DNA from: Mangrovibacter phragmitis
Lineage (GTDB): Bacteria > Pseudomonadota > Gammaproteobacteria > Enterobacterales > Enterobacteriaceae
Length of the DNA: 64,000 nt
Direction of reading: 5' to 3'
NCBI RefSeq assembly: GCF_001655675.1
Contig: NZ_LYRP01000006.1
Span: 30,861 to 94,860, forward strand
The first letter of the stretch is position 1. Every line of letters begins with the position of its first letter. The notes under the pieces are model-generated. The model did not search any database and was not told where the DNA came from. It worked only from the letters and a program-made list of their open reading frames with translations. Both the position numbers and the translations under genes were made by a program. Shown one piece after another: positions 53,113 through 61,687 of this stretch.

Positions 53113-54027
53113 TCAGGCCGGAAGCGCACTTTCCGCATCGTTAAAAGCATTGAGTAATAAACGCCACATATGGTGGGCGGCCGGGGTAAAGCGGCGGTCT
53201 GAGTTGCGCAGCAAATGGCACTGAGCGCTACTGGCGATGGGGTGATCCACCGGGATGGCAACCAGTTTGCCTTGTTCAATCAGTGAACTGGCGGCAAAGC
53301 GGCTCATAAAGGAAATTCCCAAACCCGCCTGGCTCATTCCTTTGGCGGTAGAGAACAGGTTACACCGGTATGCAGGGGAAAAGGTCAGCCCTTTGCTCTG
53401 GAACATGGCATTCATATGGCGCTGCAGGCCAAAGCTTTCAGTCAGCGCAATTAACCGCTGCTCTGCCAGTTGTTCAATGGTAACCCGCTCAAGGCAGGCC
53501 AGCTCATGGTCTGGTGCCATTACTGCGCAGATTGGCCCCCAACGAAAACTGTGGCGCTTCAGCTCCGGGCTGCCAATGGGCCCGAAGGCAACCGCCATAT
53601 CTGCTTCACCCTGAACAATATCGTTCAGCATTTCCTGCATACTGGCGACACTGATTTCAACAAACACCTGCGGCCAGGACTCGGCAAACTGGGTCATCAC
53701 CTCATGAATAAACACATTAATCAGCCCGCCACCAATTCGCACGGAAACCGAGCCACCGCGCATATGGCGCAAATCCCGCAAGTGGTTTTCCAGCTTTTCC
53801 CGGCGCTGGCGGCTTTCAAAATAATCTTCCGCAAGCAATTTCCCGGCTTCAGTGAGAATAACTGTACGGCCGCGACGTTCCAGAAGCGGGAGTTGCAGGC
53901 GGCGTTCGAGCTGACTAATTTGCCGACTGATAACAGAAGGATTCACGCCAAGAATATCCGCCGCGCGGCGGATTCCACCCTGAATACCAACTTCATACAG
54001 ATAACTCACCTGTTTTTCGTGGAACAT
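53113..54027 (-). CDS. LysR-family regulator, probably of the yjiH-yjiG-amidohydrolase operon
   Basis: 304 residues from ATG 54027, which has AAAGG seven bases upstream; ATG 54042 is the alternative. Winged helix-turn-helix 'GGIRRAADILGVNPSVISRQ' followed by 'ISQLERRLQLPLLERRGRTV'. The effector domain is of the usual type ('GEADMAVAFGPIGSPELKRH'). It points away from yjiH; control of that operon is inferred from the divergent arrangement. Confidence 0.82.
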   Translation of the reverse strand: MFHEKQVSYLYEVGIQGGIRRAADILGVNPSVISRQISQLERRLQLPLLERRGRTVILTEAGKLLAEDYFESRQRREKLENHLRDLRHMRGGSVSVRIGGGLINVFIHEVMTQFAESWPQVFVEISVASMQEMLNDIVQGEADMAVAFGPIGSPELKRHSFRWGPICAVMAPDHELACLERVTIEQLAEQRLIALTESFGLQRHMNAMFQSKGLTFSPAYRCNLFSTAKGMSQAGLGISFMSRFAASSLIEQGKLVAIPVDHPIASSAQCHLLRNSDRRFTPAAHHMWRLLLNAFNDAESALPA

Positions 54028-54042
54028 ATATCGGCCTTTCAT

Positions 54043-54481
54043 GATTGACTGTTGCTTTCAGGGCAACAATATCATCCATTAACTGGCATTCATATTCCTG
54101 TCTGGCTTCGTAATAATCGAATTTATGGTCTTGTGATGTTTTTTTGTTCAACGGTGGCTGCCATGAAACAGTAAAACAGAATTGCACCAAACCAGGGCGT
54201 TTATCCGGATTCGGTTATTCTGTTCAGCGGCACTTGCCGGAAAATAATAAGTTTTACCTGCTACAACACCAGGGAACTCTTTATAAAATAAAGAGTGGAG
54301 ATCTTGCATGCAAAATAAACACTTTGGCATGAGGTTTCCGTATAAAAAATAAAAATAATAGTTAAAAAACACCAAACAGGCACACATCCTGCTTATATCA
54401 GGGTAGAGTTAAATAAAAAGCCTGCAAACACAACTTACACAACATCCAATACGTTCCGGAGCTTTGAGAAGAGAAATTAAT
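54043..54481. promoter_or_regulatory. Divergent region between LysR gene and yjiH
   Basis: About 440 bp, AT-rich from 54300 onward, with no supported gene. It must hold both promoters and the LysR binding site; no T-N11-A palindrome stood out clearly. Confidence 0.4.
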
Positions 54482-55162
54482 ATGAGCGAAAATAAAACCC
54501 TGGAAAATCCATCTGGAGAAACACACAGCGAATGGAGAGTTGGCCCTGGCGCCTGGCTGTCGCTGATTATTGTATTGCTGGTTTTCTCCGGCTTTTTTTA
54601 TAAAGTGGACGGGATGAACTGGTTGGGCGCATTTGATTTTACCACGCTGGGCGGTAAGTTCGGCACCATGAAGTCGGAAGCGAATACCTTTCTTGGTAGT
54701 GGTGGCATAAGTGCCAAAGCAGGCTTCCTGTTTGCGCTGTCACTGGTGCCGACAGTTATGCTGGCGCTCGGTTTGCTGGAGATTTTCACTCACTATGGCG
54801 CCATTCGCGCGGCACATAAACTACTTACCCCTTTACTGAAACCTTTGTTGGGGTTACCCGGTTATACGGGGCTGGCATTAATCACGGATTTACAAAGTAC
54901 CGATGCGGGTGCGGCATTAAGTAAAGAACTTTATGACAGCGAAAGAATTACCCGTAAAGATGTGGTGATTATGGGGGCATGGCAATATTCCGGTGCTGGC
55001 TTGATTAATAACTACTTTTCTATTGGCTCAGCCATGTTTGCCTCATTAACCACACCCATTATTATTCCGCTGATATTAATGTTTGTGATGAAATTCGTTG
55101 GCGCGGCGGTAGTGCGTCTGGCTTTGAATACCGTTTATAAGAAGGACTTCGCCAATGAGTAA
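54482..55162 (+). CDS. yjiH: YjiH-like inner-membrane protein (nucleoside-recognition/Gate domain)
   Basis: 226 residues from ATG 54482 (GAGAAGAGAAATT upstream). About four to five spans. 'WLSLIIVLLVFSGFFYKVDG', 'GLALITDLQSTDAGAALSKE' and 'WQYSGAGLINNYFSIGSAMF' follow E. coli YjiH, a member of the SpmA/nucleoside-transporter Gate superfamily. With YjiG it probably forms one transporter. Overlaps yjiG by 8 bp. Confidence 0.85.
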   Translation: MSENKTLENPSGETHSEWRVGPGAWLSLIIVLLVFSGFFYKVDGMNWLGAFDFTTLGGKFGTMKSEANTFLGSGGISAKAGFLFALSLVPTVMLALGLLEIFTHYGAIRAAHKLLTPLLKPLLGLPGYTGLALITDLQSTDAGAALSKELYDSERITRKDVVIMGAWQYSGAGLINNYFSIGSAMFASLTTPIIIPLILMFVMKFVGAAVVRLALNTVYKKDFANE

Positions 55163-55622
55163 CTCAGTAAAAGTATCCAATAACCCGTTTGATATTTTCG
55201 TTGTTGGCGCGCGCAAAGGTTTCAATATTGCTATTAATAACCTGATGCCAAATGTGCTGATGGCCTATGTGATTGCCGAAATGCTCAACTTACTGGGTGT
55301 AATGCAGATGATAGGCCATGTGTGCGCGCCACTGATGGGGTTGTTTGGGCTGCCAGGCGAGGCGATTACTGTCCTGTTAACGGCCTGGTTGTCATCTTCG
55401 GCAGGGACAGGTGTAGCGGTCAGCCTGTTAAGTAAAGGCACGCTGGATGCCGGGCAAATCACCATTCTGGCACCGGCTATCTTCCTGATGGGTTCGCAAC
55501 TTCAGTATATGGGGCGCCTGCTGGGCGTGGCTGACGTGCCAAAAAAATACTGGCCGTTGCTAATGGTGGTCAGTATTGCCAATGCATTGATAGCCATGCT
55601 GTTTATGCGTGTATTTTCCTGA
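55155..55622 (+). CDS. yjiG: YjiG-like inner-membrane protein (Gate domain)
   Basis: 155 residues with four spans. 'NPFDIFVVGARKGFNIAINN', 'GHVCAPLMGLFGLPGEAITV' and 'LTAWLSSSAGTGVAVSLLSK' match E. coli YjiG and SpmB-like proteins. In E. coli yjiH-yjiG precede iadA (isoaspartyl dipeptidase), suggesting uptake of a dipeptide or amino-acid derivative. Here an M20 amidohydrolase takes iadA's place. Confidence 0.86.
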   Translation: MSNSVKVSNNPFDIFVVGARKGFNIAINNLMPNVLMAYVIAEMLNLLGVMQMIGHVCAPLMGLFGLPGEAITVLLTAWLSSSAGTGVAVSLLSKGTLDAGQITILAPAIFLMGSQLQYMGRLLGVADVPKKYWPLLMVVSIANALIAMLFMRVFS

Positions 55623-55690
55623 GTCTGTGTTGTTCAGGGCTGCCAGGAAAAATCGCAGCCCGCACCTGCAATAATGAAAAGGAGTAAGAC

Positions 55691-56797
55691 GTGTCCCGTA
55701 CAATTGAACACTTCAGGGTATTGCATGAAATTCCTGAACTGGGTTTTGAAGAGCACCAAACTTCCGCATACATTGCGGAAAAACTGGAAGCTGCTGGCTA
55801 CCAGGTTACACGCCATGTGAATGGCACCACGGGGATTGTCGCCGAACTGGACAGCGGTGAGCCAGGCCCGGTTCTGGCATTGCGCGCAGATATGGACGCA
55901 CTGGGCCATATTATTGATGGCCAGCATGTTGCGCGCCACACCTGTGGGCATGATGGTCACTCATCTGTGGTACTGACTACCGCACAGGAAGTGATTCAGC
56001 AAGGGCTGGTAAAAAAAGGCCGGTTAAAATTTTTGTTTCAGCCAGCCGAAGAGCTGGGTACCGGGGCGCTGGCGCTGGTTGATGCGGGTGTGCTGGATGA
56101 CGTGGATATGTTGCTGGGCTTCCATTTACGGCCGGTTGAAGAGTGCCCGATGGGCAAGGCGGTTCCGGCTATGTACTACTCTGCGTCTTCCACTATCGAA
56201 GCCGTATTTACCGGTAAGGCAGCCCATGCTGCGCGCCCACACTTAGGGGTTAACGCGCTGGATGCTGCTGCTCATGCCGTGCAGGCAGTGAATGGGATTC
56301 ATTTATCACCTTCACTGACTTTCAGCGTGAAAGCCACACGTTTTCTCAGTGATGCGGGGGTGACCAACTCGATTCCTGCTGAGGCCAGGGTCTGTTGGGA
56401 TCTGCGTTCGGCAGATAATGAAGGCATGGCCGAGCTGAAAGCACAGGTGGAGCGGGCTATTGCTCACAGTGCGCAGGCCTTTGGCGCAACCGTGGCAACC
56501 ACTATCCTCAAAGAGATGCCTGCTGCGGTTATCGACGATGACGCCACAGCACTGGTGAGTGAGGCCATCCGTGAAGTACTGGGCGATGAAGGCCTGACTG
56601 AGCCGAAAACCACTCCAGGCAGTGAAGATTTCTTCCATTATCTGGTACAACGCCCGGCCATTAAAGGCGGGTTCTGGGGGCTGGGTGCCAACCTGAAGCC
56701 CGGTTTGCATCACCCGGATATGCACTTTGACCGCAGTGCGCTGGATATTGGCGTGGATGTATTCAAAGCCTGCGTGCGTCGGGTTCTCGGAGCCTAA
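55691..56797 (+). CDS. M20-family amidohydrolase/peptidase
   Basis: 368 residues from GTG 55691 with AAGGAG seven bases upstream. M20D metallo-amidohydrolase motifs: 'ALRADMDAL' (usual R-A-D-M-D-A-L-P), 'RHTCGHDGHSSVVL', 'LFQPAEELGTGALALVDAG' and 'GFHLRPVEE', later 'TPGSEDFFHYL' and 'HHPDMHFDRSAL'. Relatives hydrolyse N-acyl amino acids, hippurate or indole-acetyl and p-aminobenzoyl conjugates. It probably processes the substrate imported by YjiHG. The exact substrate cannot be read from the sequence. Confidence 0.85.
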   Translation: MSRTIEHFRVLHEIPELGFEEHQTSAYIAEKLEAAGYQVTRHVNGTTGIVAELDSGEPGPVLALRADMDALGHIIDGQHVARHTCGHDGHSSVVLTTAQEVIQQGLVKKGRLKFLFQPAEELGTGALALVDAGVLDDVDMLLGFHLRPVEECPMGKAVPAMYYSASSTIEAVFTGKAAHAARPHLGVNALDAAAHAVQAVNGIHLSPSLTFSVKATRFLSDAGVTNSIPAEARVCWDLRSADNEGMAELKAQVERAIAHSAQAFGATVATTILKEMPAAVIDDDATALVSEAIREVLGDEGLTEPKTTPGSEDFFHYLVQRPAIKGGFWGLGANLKPGLHHPDMHFDRSALDIGVDVFKACVRRVLGA

Positions 56798-56867
56798 TCA
56801 GCGTTAAAAGAAGCCGACTGGCACCAGATGCCGGGATGAATGTGTCACAAAAGCAAAAGTAACATAC

Positions 56868-56888
56868 GGCGGGCAGTTCAGGCCCGCC
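56868..56888 (-). terminator. Hairpin between convergent M20 and NicO genes
   Basis: GGCGGGC (56868-56874) and GCCCGCC (56882-56888) form a 7-bp stem with a 7-base loop, starting 6 bp after the NicO stop on the minus strand. The following sequence is only moderately T-rich. Confidence 0.55.
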
Positions 56889-56894
56889 ACAACA

Positions 56895-57872
56895 TTAGCA
56901 TCCGGCAGCAATATAATCGCCATTGGCACTGACGGGAATAACCGTTAAAAACAGTACCGTGGCGAACAACACCAGTAAGATCCCACCCAGCACCCGAATA
57001 CAGGGCAACAGCCACTGGTAGTTGGCGGTATGGCCGCCAAACATCGCCAGTGTTTTCTCCCGTGCGTAGCGCACTGCCAGAGAGAGCCCCATAATGGATA
57101 AACCGGTCCCCAGCGCCATGGTCATGACTGCGGCAATCCCCCAGGTCACAATCCCCAGTGCGTTGGCGAACATCAGGATCATAATGGCACCACTGCAAGG
57201 GCGGGCACCGACAGTAAACATCACACCCAGCCGGATTTTCCAGCTTGCCTGAGCCAGTGGCACGGCAGGAATATGGTGATGTGCGCAGCCACAGTTTTCA
57301 TGGTGCGCATGGTTATATGGCTCACCGGGAACCGGCTGAACTCGCCGGATGGTTAGTTTGCGGGGTTGCAGGCTTTTCAGTGCCTGGAAAATCACCCACA
57401 GGCCAAACAGGCCAATGAACACCGCACTGATTTTCTCAATATACCAGCGACTCTGGCTCAGTGAACCTGAGGCCAGGTTAAACCCTACCGCCAGAATAAA
57501 CACGAACAGAATCGCGCTGACACCCTGTAACAGACTGCCAACAAACGGGATGATGCGCGTAACTGCTGTGTTTTCCTGGTGGGTGGTAATCCAGGTGGTG
57601 ACAATAAATTTGCCATGCCCCGGGCCAATAGCGTGCAACACGCCGTACATAAATGAACCCACTAAGAGCCACATCCCGCCTGAATACTGGTGGTTATTCA
57701 GTTGCAGCAAATACATCACCAGGTAGCGGTGTAGTGAGATTTGCACAGCCAGGCACCATTGCAAAAATGCGCCCCAGTGAGCATGCAGGAATATCGCTAC
57801 AGTGAGCACTGCCAGTACCAGTAAAGGCAGTGCGGCATAGCGGGTGGTACGGGAAAGTGAATGTGTCACCAT
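56895..57872 (-). CDS. NicO-family metal transporter (RcnA/ZevB-like)
   Basis: 325 residues, six to seven spans. The family motif is 'LHAIGPGHGKFIVTTW' and a second motif is 'GARPCSGAIMILMFANALG'. Between them is a cytoplasmic or periplasmic loop rich in His/Cys ('HAHHENCGCAHHH'), as in nickel/cobalt exporters. NicO proteins move Ni, Co or Zn. Unlike haemophilic zevAB there is no DUF1007 partner gene next to it. AGAACAG precedes the ATG only weakly. Confidence 0.82.
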   Translation of the reverse strand: MVTHSLSRTTRYAALPLLVLAVLTVAIFLHAHWGAFLQWCLAVQISLHRYLVMYLLQLNNHQYSGGMWLLVGSFMYGVLHAIGPGHGKFIVTTWITTHQENTAVTRIIPFVGSLLQGVSAILFVFILAVGFNLASGSLSQSRWYIEKISAVFIGLFGLWVIFQALKSLQPRKLTIRRVQPVPGEPYNHAHHENCGCAHHHIPAVPLAQASWKIRLGVMFTVGARPCSGAIMILMFANALGIVTWGIAAVMTMALGTGLSIMGLSLAVRYAREKTLAMFGGHTANYQWLLPCIRVLGGILLVLFATVLFLTVIPVSANGDYIAAGC

Positions 57873-57950
57873 AACTGTTCTCCGGTTAGTGCAGAGAGTA
57901 TGGCGTAATAACGAACGGGCAGGCAGTGTTTTCTGGCCGGTTACTGATCA

Positions 57951-57983
57951 AATGGGCAGCCAGAAAGATACAGGCTGCCCATT
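57951..57983 (-). terminator. Hairpin after the CoA-disulfide-reductase gene
   Basis: AATGGGCAGCC (57951-57961) and GGCTGCCCATT (57973-57983) are perfect 11-base arms with an 11-base loop, 8 bp beyond the stop of the reductase on the minus strand. It separates that gene from the NicO gene. Confidence 0.6.
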
Positions 57984-57990
57984 TCGCCAT

Positions 57991-59661
57991 TTATGCAGGG
58001 TTAACAGGGGTTGCCTGCATCGCGGCCTGCCAGGTTTTAAAACCACCGCTCAGGTTACGGGCGCGAAAGCCCTGTGCGGTGAGAATACGATACGCAACAT
58101 GGCCGCGCAGCCCGCTTTGGCAGCCAATCAGGATCTCTTTGTTTTTCGGCAGCCTGCCCAGATTTTCCCGCAATGTATCCAGCGGAATTGATAGTGCATT
58201 GGGGTATTCACCAAACTGCGTCAGTTCGCCGGGGTTACGGATATCCAGCAGGCACTGGGTTGCCGGGTCAAGCTGTTGAATATCACGGGCATGGCAAATC
58301 GCTGTGTCACCAGACAGCACGTTGGTTGCCACCATACCGGCCTGGTTTACCACGTCGCGCGCACTGTTAAAGGGTGGGGCATAGGTCAGTTCCAGGTGCT
58401 CAAGGTCGGCTACTTTCATGCCAGCCCGCTGAGCGACCGCCAGCACATCAATACGTTTATCGACGCCGTTTTGCCCACTGGCCTGTGCGCCAAGGATCGT
58501 TCCATCTTGCGGATCAAACAGCAGTTTAAGGCTGATCATTGCCGCTCCTGGGTAGTAACTGGCGTGATCTGCACTGTGGACATACACCTTTTCATAACGG
58601 CGGCCGCGTGCTGCCAGTTGTTTCTCATTCGCGCCACAACTGCCAATACTCAGCGAGAAGACTTTGCAGATTGCAGTTCCCTGGCTGCCGCGATAAGTGC
58701 TTCCCCGGTTCATCAGCATGTTGTCTGCAGCGATGCGCCCCTGGCGGTTTGCCGGGCCTGCCAGCGGAATTAATGTGGGAGACTGGAACACCAGATCCTG
58801 GGTTTCGACGGCATCGCCCACGGCATAGATACCTGGCACTGAGGTTTGCATTTGCGCATTAACCCGGATACCACCACGCTCGCCTGTGGCAATCCCCGCG
58901 TCTGCCGCCAGGCGGCTTTCCGGCTTCACACCAATTGCCAGTAACACCATACCAGTGCGTAATTTTTCCCCGGAGGAAAGCTCAACGCTTAACCCGGCGA
59001 TATCCCGCGTAACCTGCTTTAGTGCGGTTTTCAGGCGCAGGTCAACGCCGTGGCGACGTATTTCCTGGTGAAGGGCCGAGGCCATTTCCGGGTCTACCGG
59101 GGCCATTACCTGGTCGCCCATTTCCAGTAGCGTTACGCTTATGCCACGCTCTGTCAGTGCTTCCATCACTTCGAGCCCAATAAAACCACCGCCCACCAGT
59201 GTGGCATGTGAAACATCGTGTTGTTTTATCCAGGCGATAATGGCGTCCATATCATTGATACTGCGCAAGGAAAAAACACCGGGTTCGTTCAGCCCTGGTA
59301 GTGGCGGCACAACAGGAGCGGCACCCGTACTCAGCAATAAACGATCCCAGGTTTCGGTGTAATGTTCACCCGTGGTGAGGTTTTTCACGGTGACAGATTT
59401 CTGTTCCGGATCAATGGCGAGCACTTCATGACGTACGCGAACATCAATATTGAACCTGGTTTTGAAATCTTGTGGTGTTTTCAGGATAAGCGACTGGCGC
59501 TCAGGAATGACCCCACCAATATGGTAAGGCAGGCCGCAGTTAGCGAACGAAACATACTCGCCGCGCTCCAGCACAATAATTTCAGCTTCTTCATTCAGGC
59601 GTCTTGCTCTGGCTGCAGCAGAAGCGCCACCGGCAACACCACCAACGATTACAATTTTCAT
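57991..59661 (-). CDS. CoA-disulfide reductase / rhodanese fusion (persulfide reductase)
   Basis: 556 residues from ATG 59661 (GAGG upstream; GTG 59664 is possible). Residues 1-450: flavoprotein disulfide reductase with FAD motif 'IVIVGGVAGGASAAARARRL', the single active-site Cys42 in 'VSFANCGLPYH', an NAD(P)H region around 'ATLVGGGFIGLEVMEALTER', and 'GIYAVGDAVET'. Residues about 465-550: a rhodanese domain with active loop 'IGCQSGLRGH' (Cys514). Such CoADR-Rhd proteins reduce CoA persulfide or polysulfide. It diverges from the BigR-like sensor and sulfur transporter genes. Confidence 0.92.
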   Translation of the reverse strand: MKIVIVGGVAGGASAAARARRLNEEAEIIVLERGEYVSFANCGLPYHIGGVIPERQSLILKTPQDFKTRFNIDVRVRHEVLAIDPEQKSVTVKNLTTGEHYTETWDRLLLSTGAAPVVPPLPGLNEPGVFSLRSINDMDAIIAWIKQHDVSHATLVGGGFIGLEVMEALTERGISVTLLEMGDQVMAPVDPEMASALHQEIRRHGVDLRLKTALKQVTRDIAGLSVELSSGEKLRTGMVLLAIGVKPESRLAADAGIATGERGGIRVNAQMQTSVPGIYAVGDAVETQDLVFQSPTLIPLAGPANRQGRIAADNMLMNRGSTYRGSQGTAICKVFSLSIGSCGANEKQLAARGRRYEKVYVHSADHASYYPGAAMISLKLLFDPQDGTILGAQASGQNGVDKRIDVLAVAQRAGMKVADLEHLELTYAPPFNSARDVVNQAGMVATNVLSGDTAICHARDIQQLDPATQCLLDIRNPGELTQFGEYPNALSIPLDTLRENLGRLPKNKEILIGCQSGLRGHVAYRILTAQGFRARNLSGGFKTWQAAMQATPVNPA

Positions 59662-59825
59662 CACATCCTCTCTTTAAGCCTGCCTGGCAAGCTGATTTTT
59701 GCCCGTTACTGGGTGGGCAGTGCGCCTGTCCTTCAGTCGATATCTGAATCATCGGTGAAGTTAAGTCTGGTGTGTATAACCAGAAAAAAGCGTGACAGCG
59801 CCTGAAAGGCTACACTATACTTAAT

Positions 59826-59848
59826 AATATTATATAAAATCATATATT
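59826..59848. promoter_or_regulatory. Candidate operator of the BigR-like repressor
   Basis: An AT-rich near-palindrome, with TATAT-aaaatc-ATATA as its core, lies just before the ArsR-family gene. BigR operators are AT-rich palindromes in the same position. It could control both divergent transcripts. Confidence 0.45.
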
Positions 59849-59853
59849 GTTGG

Positions 59854-60195
59854 ATGTCAATGATGCCAGAACATGATCAGCAAGATTTTTATGACGCAAT
59901 GAAACTTGCCGCTCAGGGCGCGGCAGATGTGCTGCGTGGTTTATCAAACAGTGACCGGCTGTTGTTGATGTGCCAGTTAAGCCAGGGGGAAGCCAGTGTG
60001 GCGCAACTGGAAGCCGCCGTGGGAATTCACCAGCCTACGCTCTCTCAGCAATTGGGGGTTATGCGCCGCCTGAAGCTGGTGGAAACCCGCAGAGAAGGGA
60101 AACAAATTTTTTATCGTATTGAAGATAAACGTATTTTATTACTACTCACTACGTTGTATGACCTGTACTGCCCCGTCCAGCAGGATGGGGAATGA
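59854..60195 (+). CDS. ArsR-family sulfide/persulfide sensor (BigR/YgaV-like)
   Basis: 113 residues; ATG at 59854, with ATGs at 59860 and 59863 also possible. Winged HTH: 'VLRGLSNSDRLLLMCQLSQG' and 'LEAAVGIHQPTLSQQLGVMR'. Two cysteines, Cys40 in 'LLMCQL' and Cys106 in 'LYDLYCPVQ', sit where BigR, SqrR and YgaV have the pair that forms a disulfide or tetrasulfide with reactive sulfur. The expected role is repression relieved by persulfides. The neighbours, sulfur transport and persulfide reduction, fit. Confidence 0.88.
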   Translation: MSMMPEHDQQDFYDAMKLAAQGAADVLRGLSNSDRLLLMCQLSQGEASVAQLEAAVGIHQPTLSQQLGVMRRLKLVETRREGKQIFYRIEDKRILLLLTTLYDLYCPVQQDGE

Positions 60196-60205
60196 GGAGC
60201 ATGAG

Positions 60206-60637
60206 ATGACGATTAATTTTGCGCAGTTTACGCCGTTAGCCAGTTTCAGTGGTGGGTTGCTGATTGGCCTGGCGGCAATTGTGTTGATTCTGTTTTGCGG
60301 GCGTATTGCTGGCATCAGTGGCATTCTCGGCGGCATGTTGCAGCGAGAAACGCGTGCTGAAGGTTGGCGAATTGCATTCCTGCTGGGGTTGATTGGCGCA
60401 CCGGTGCTGTACCTGAGTTTTTTCCCCCGGCCGGATATCAGCCTGTCAGCCTCCACTCCGCTTATTCTCATCGCCGGGTTACTGGTGGGCGTGGGAACAC
60501 GGTTAGGTTCTGGTTGCACCAGCGGCCATGGGGTTTGTGGGTTATCACGGTTTTCGCCGCGTTCGCTGGCCGCCACGCTCACATTTATGGTGGTAGGGTT
60601 TGCAACGGCAACATTACTGGGCTGGCTACGGGGGTAA
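60206..60637 (+). CDS. YeeE/YedE-family sulfur transporter half (PmpA-like)
   Basis: 143 residues from ATG 60206 with GAGGAG upstream. Four spans. The conserved 'GVGTRLGSGCTSGHGVCGLS' with its Cys residues and 'RFSPRSLAATLTFM' are hallmarks of the YeeE/YedE thiosulfate/sulfur channel family. It corresponds to one half of a full-length YeeE and works with the next gene. Confidence 0.9.
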   Translation: MTINFAQFTPLASFSGGLLIGLAAIVLILFCGRIAGISGILGGMLQRETRAEGWRIAFLLGLIGAPVLYLSFFPRPDISLSASTPLILIAGLLVGVGTRLGSGCTSGHGVCGLSRFSPRSLAATLTFMVVGFATATLLGWLRG

Positions 60638-60643
60638 AGGGTG

Positions 60644-61060
60644 ATGCGGATTATCGTTTCGTTTATTGCAGGCCTGGTATTTGGCCTGGGGCTGCTGGTT
60701 AGTGGCATGGCAAACCCGGCGAAAGTGCAGGGGTTTCTCGACCTGGCTCACCCATGGGACCCTTCGCTGGCGCTGGTAATGGCCGGCGCCATCGCGGTTG
60801 GGGTTGTGGGCTTTAGCCTGGCAAAACGGCGCAAAACCGCGATTTGCGGTGGGCCGATTTCGTTACCTACCCGCCGCACACTGGATAAAGACCTGTTTCT
60901 GGGTGCGGCCATTTTTGGCCTGGGCTGGGGGATTGCCGGGATTTGCCCGGGGCCGGCACTGGTTCTGGTTGGAGCCGGTTATATCAAAGGGGTATTGTTT
61001 GCCGTGGCGATGCTGGCAGGGATGTGGCTGGTTGGTGTCCTGCGCCCGGCTTCACATTAA
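60644..61060 (+). CDS. YeeE/YedE-family sulfur transporter half (PmpB-like)
   Basis: 138 residues from ATG 60644 (AAAGG upstream; GTG 60641 is less well spaced). Four spans, with 'FGLGLLVSGMANPAKVQGFL' and 'GWGIAGICPGPALVLVGAGY', the second-half signature with its conserved Cys. Predicted partner of the gene at 60206, together importing or exporting a sulfur species. Confidence 0.9.
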   Translation: MRIIVSFIAGLVFGLGLLVSGMANPAKVQGFLDLAHPWDPSLALVMAGAIAVGVVGFSLAKRRKTAICGGPISLPTRRTLDKDLFLGAAIFGLGWGIAGICPGPALVLVGAGYIKGVLFAVAMLAGMWLVGVLRPASH

Positions 61061-61440
61061 CGCGAGTTATACTGGTGTGCTTATTCGGTTTTCTGAAACA
61101 GCCGTAAGAGTTCTTGCGGTGCAGGCTTTTACCGCCCGGTTTGATGAGCCGTATCAGCATGAAAATCGCGATAAGCACAACCAGGTAATCGCAAGTTAAT
61201 GTGACCAGTACCGAAACTTGCAGGCAAGCCACGAGTGCGATGAATGTTGCTGCCATCATAATGTAGCGGGCTCAATAAAATGAAGAGAAAACGCCTGAGT
61301 AGTTTGTATTGCTGATGAGAGGGTTGTTCGTTCATTGGACGGTTTGGTGACAGTTTTGCGTACTGGGTTCCAAATAAAACCAGTGTGTTAACTTATCTGG
61401 TAAAACCCCTTGCGATGCCATGTGCCCAACGGTATCTTTG
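61061..61440. other. Intergenic region, no supported gene
   Basis: A minus-strand frame (60984-61259) begins with a hydrophobic stretch but has no binding site, overlaps the transporter end and resembles nothing known. The rest of these 380 bp shows no feature I can support. Confidence 0.3.
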
Positions 61441-61468
61441 CCCGGCACCTGCAAAATCAGGTGCCGGG
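61441..61468. terminator. Strong inverted repeat before the ash/C4-like region
   Basis: CCCGGCACCTG (61441-61451) and CAGGTGCCGGG (61458-61468) pair perfectly across a 6-base loop. No T run follows. Similar stem-loops precede the immunity regions of P4-like satellite phages as I remember them. Confidence 0.45.
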
Positions 61469-61600
61469 ATTGACCTCCTGATATTCCTCATCGGCGACAC
61501 ACGGCGCGCGTTGCGTCTCTTGTGTGTCGTGCGCACGGCTACACCTCAATGGCGGGCCGGGCGGGGGCATCGTAAGATGCGCCGGTGTCGATGAGGCCGG
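61469..61600 (+). other. Ash-like phage remnant segment
   Basis: In the frame opening near 61385 the translation contains 'CPAPAKSGAGI', 'GDTRRA' and 'RTATPQWRAGRGHRK'. These word patterns recur in Ash/Icd-type leader frames of P4-like prophages and many enterobacterial genomic islands. The frame ends at 61594 without the rest of an Ash protein. I read it as the conserved leader of a phage immunity region, not as a working gene. Confidence 0.4.
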
Positions 61601-61601
61601 T

Positions 61602-61655
61602 AAGGTCAACTCCGCCCGGTTCTGCCACCAGTGAAATTGACCTTTCCAGTGGCAG
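61602..61655 (+). ncRNA. Candidate C4-type antisense RNA
   Basis: Two interleaved stems: AAGGTCAA/TTGACCTT (61602-61609 with 61637-61644) and CTGCCAC/GTGGCAG (61622-61628 with 61649-61655). With the 'CTCCGCCCGGTTCTGCCACC' core this matches my memory of C4 RNAs of phages P1, P7 and P4, which repress a downstream gene by pairing near its ribosome binding site. The gene at 61688 starts just beyond it. Confidence 0.4.
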
Positions 61656-61687
61656 CGGTATCAATACAACTCATCGAGGATGCCTTT

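Noticed and set aside
60984..61259. Minus-strand frame starting with a hydrophobic stretch, a possible small membrane protein
   Set aside because: Overlaps the end of the YeeE-like gene, lacks a binding site and becomes low-complexity basic sequence; not distinguishable from chance.
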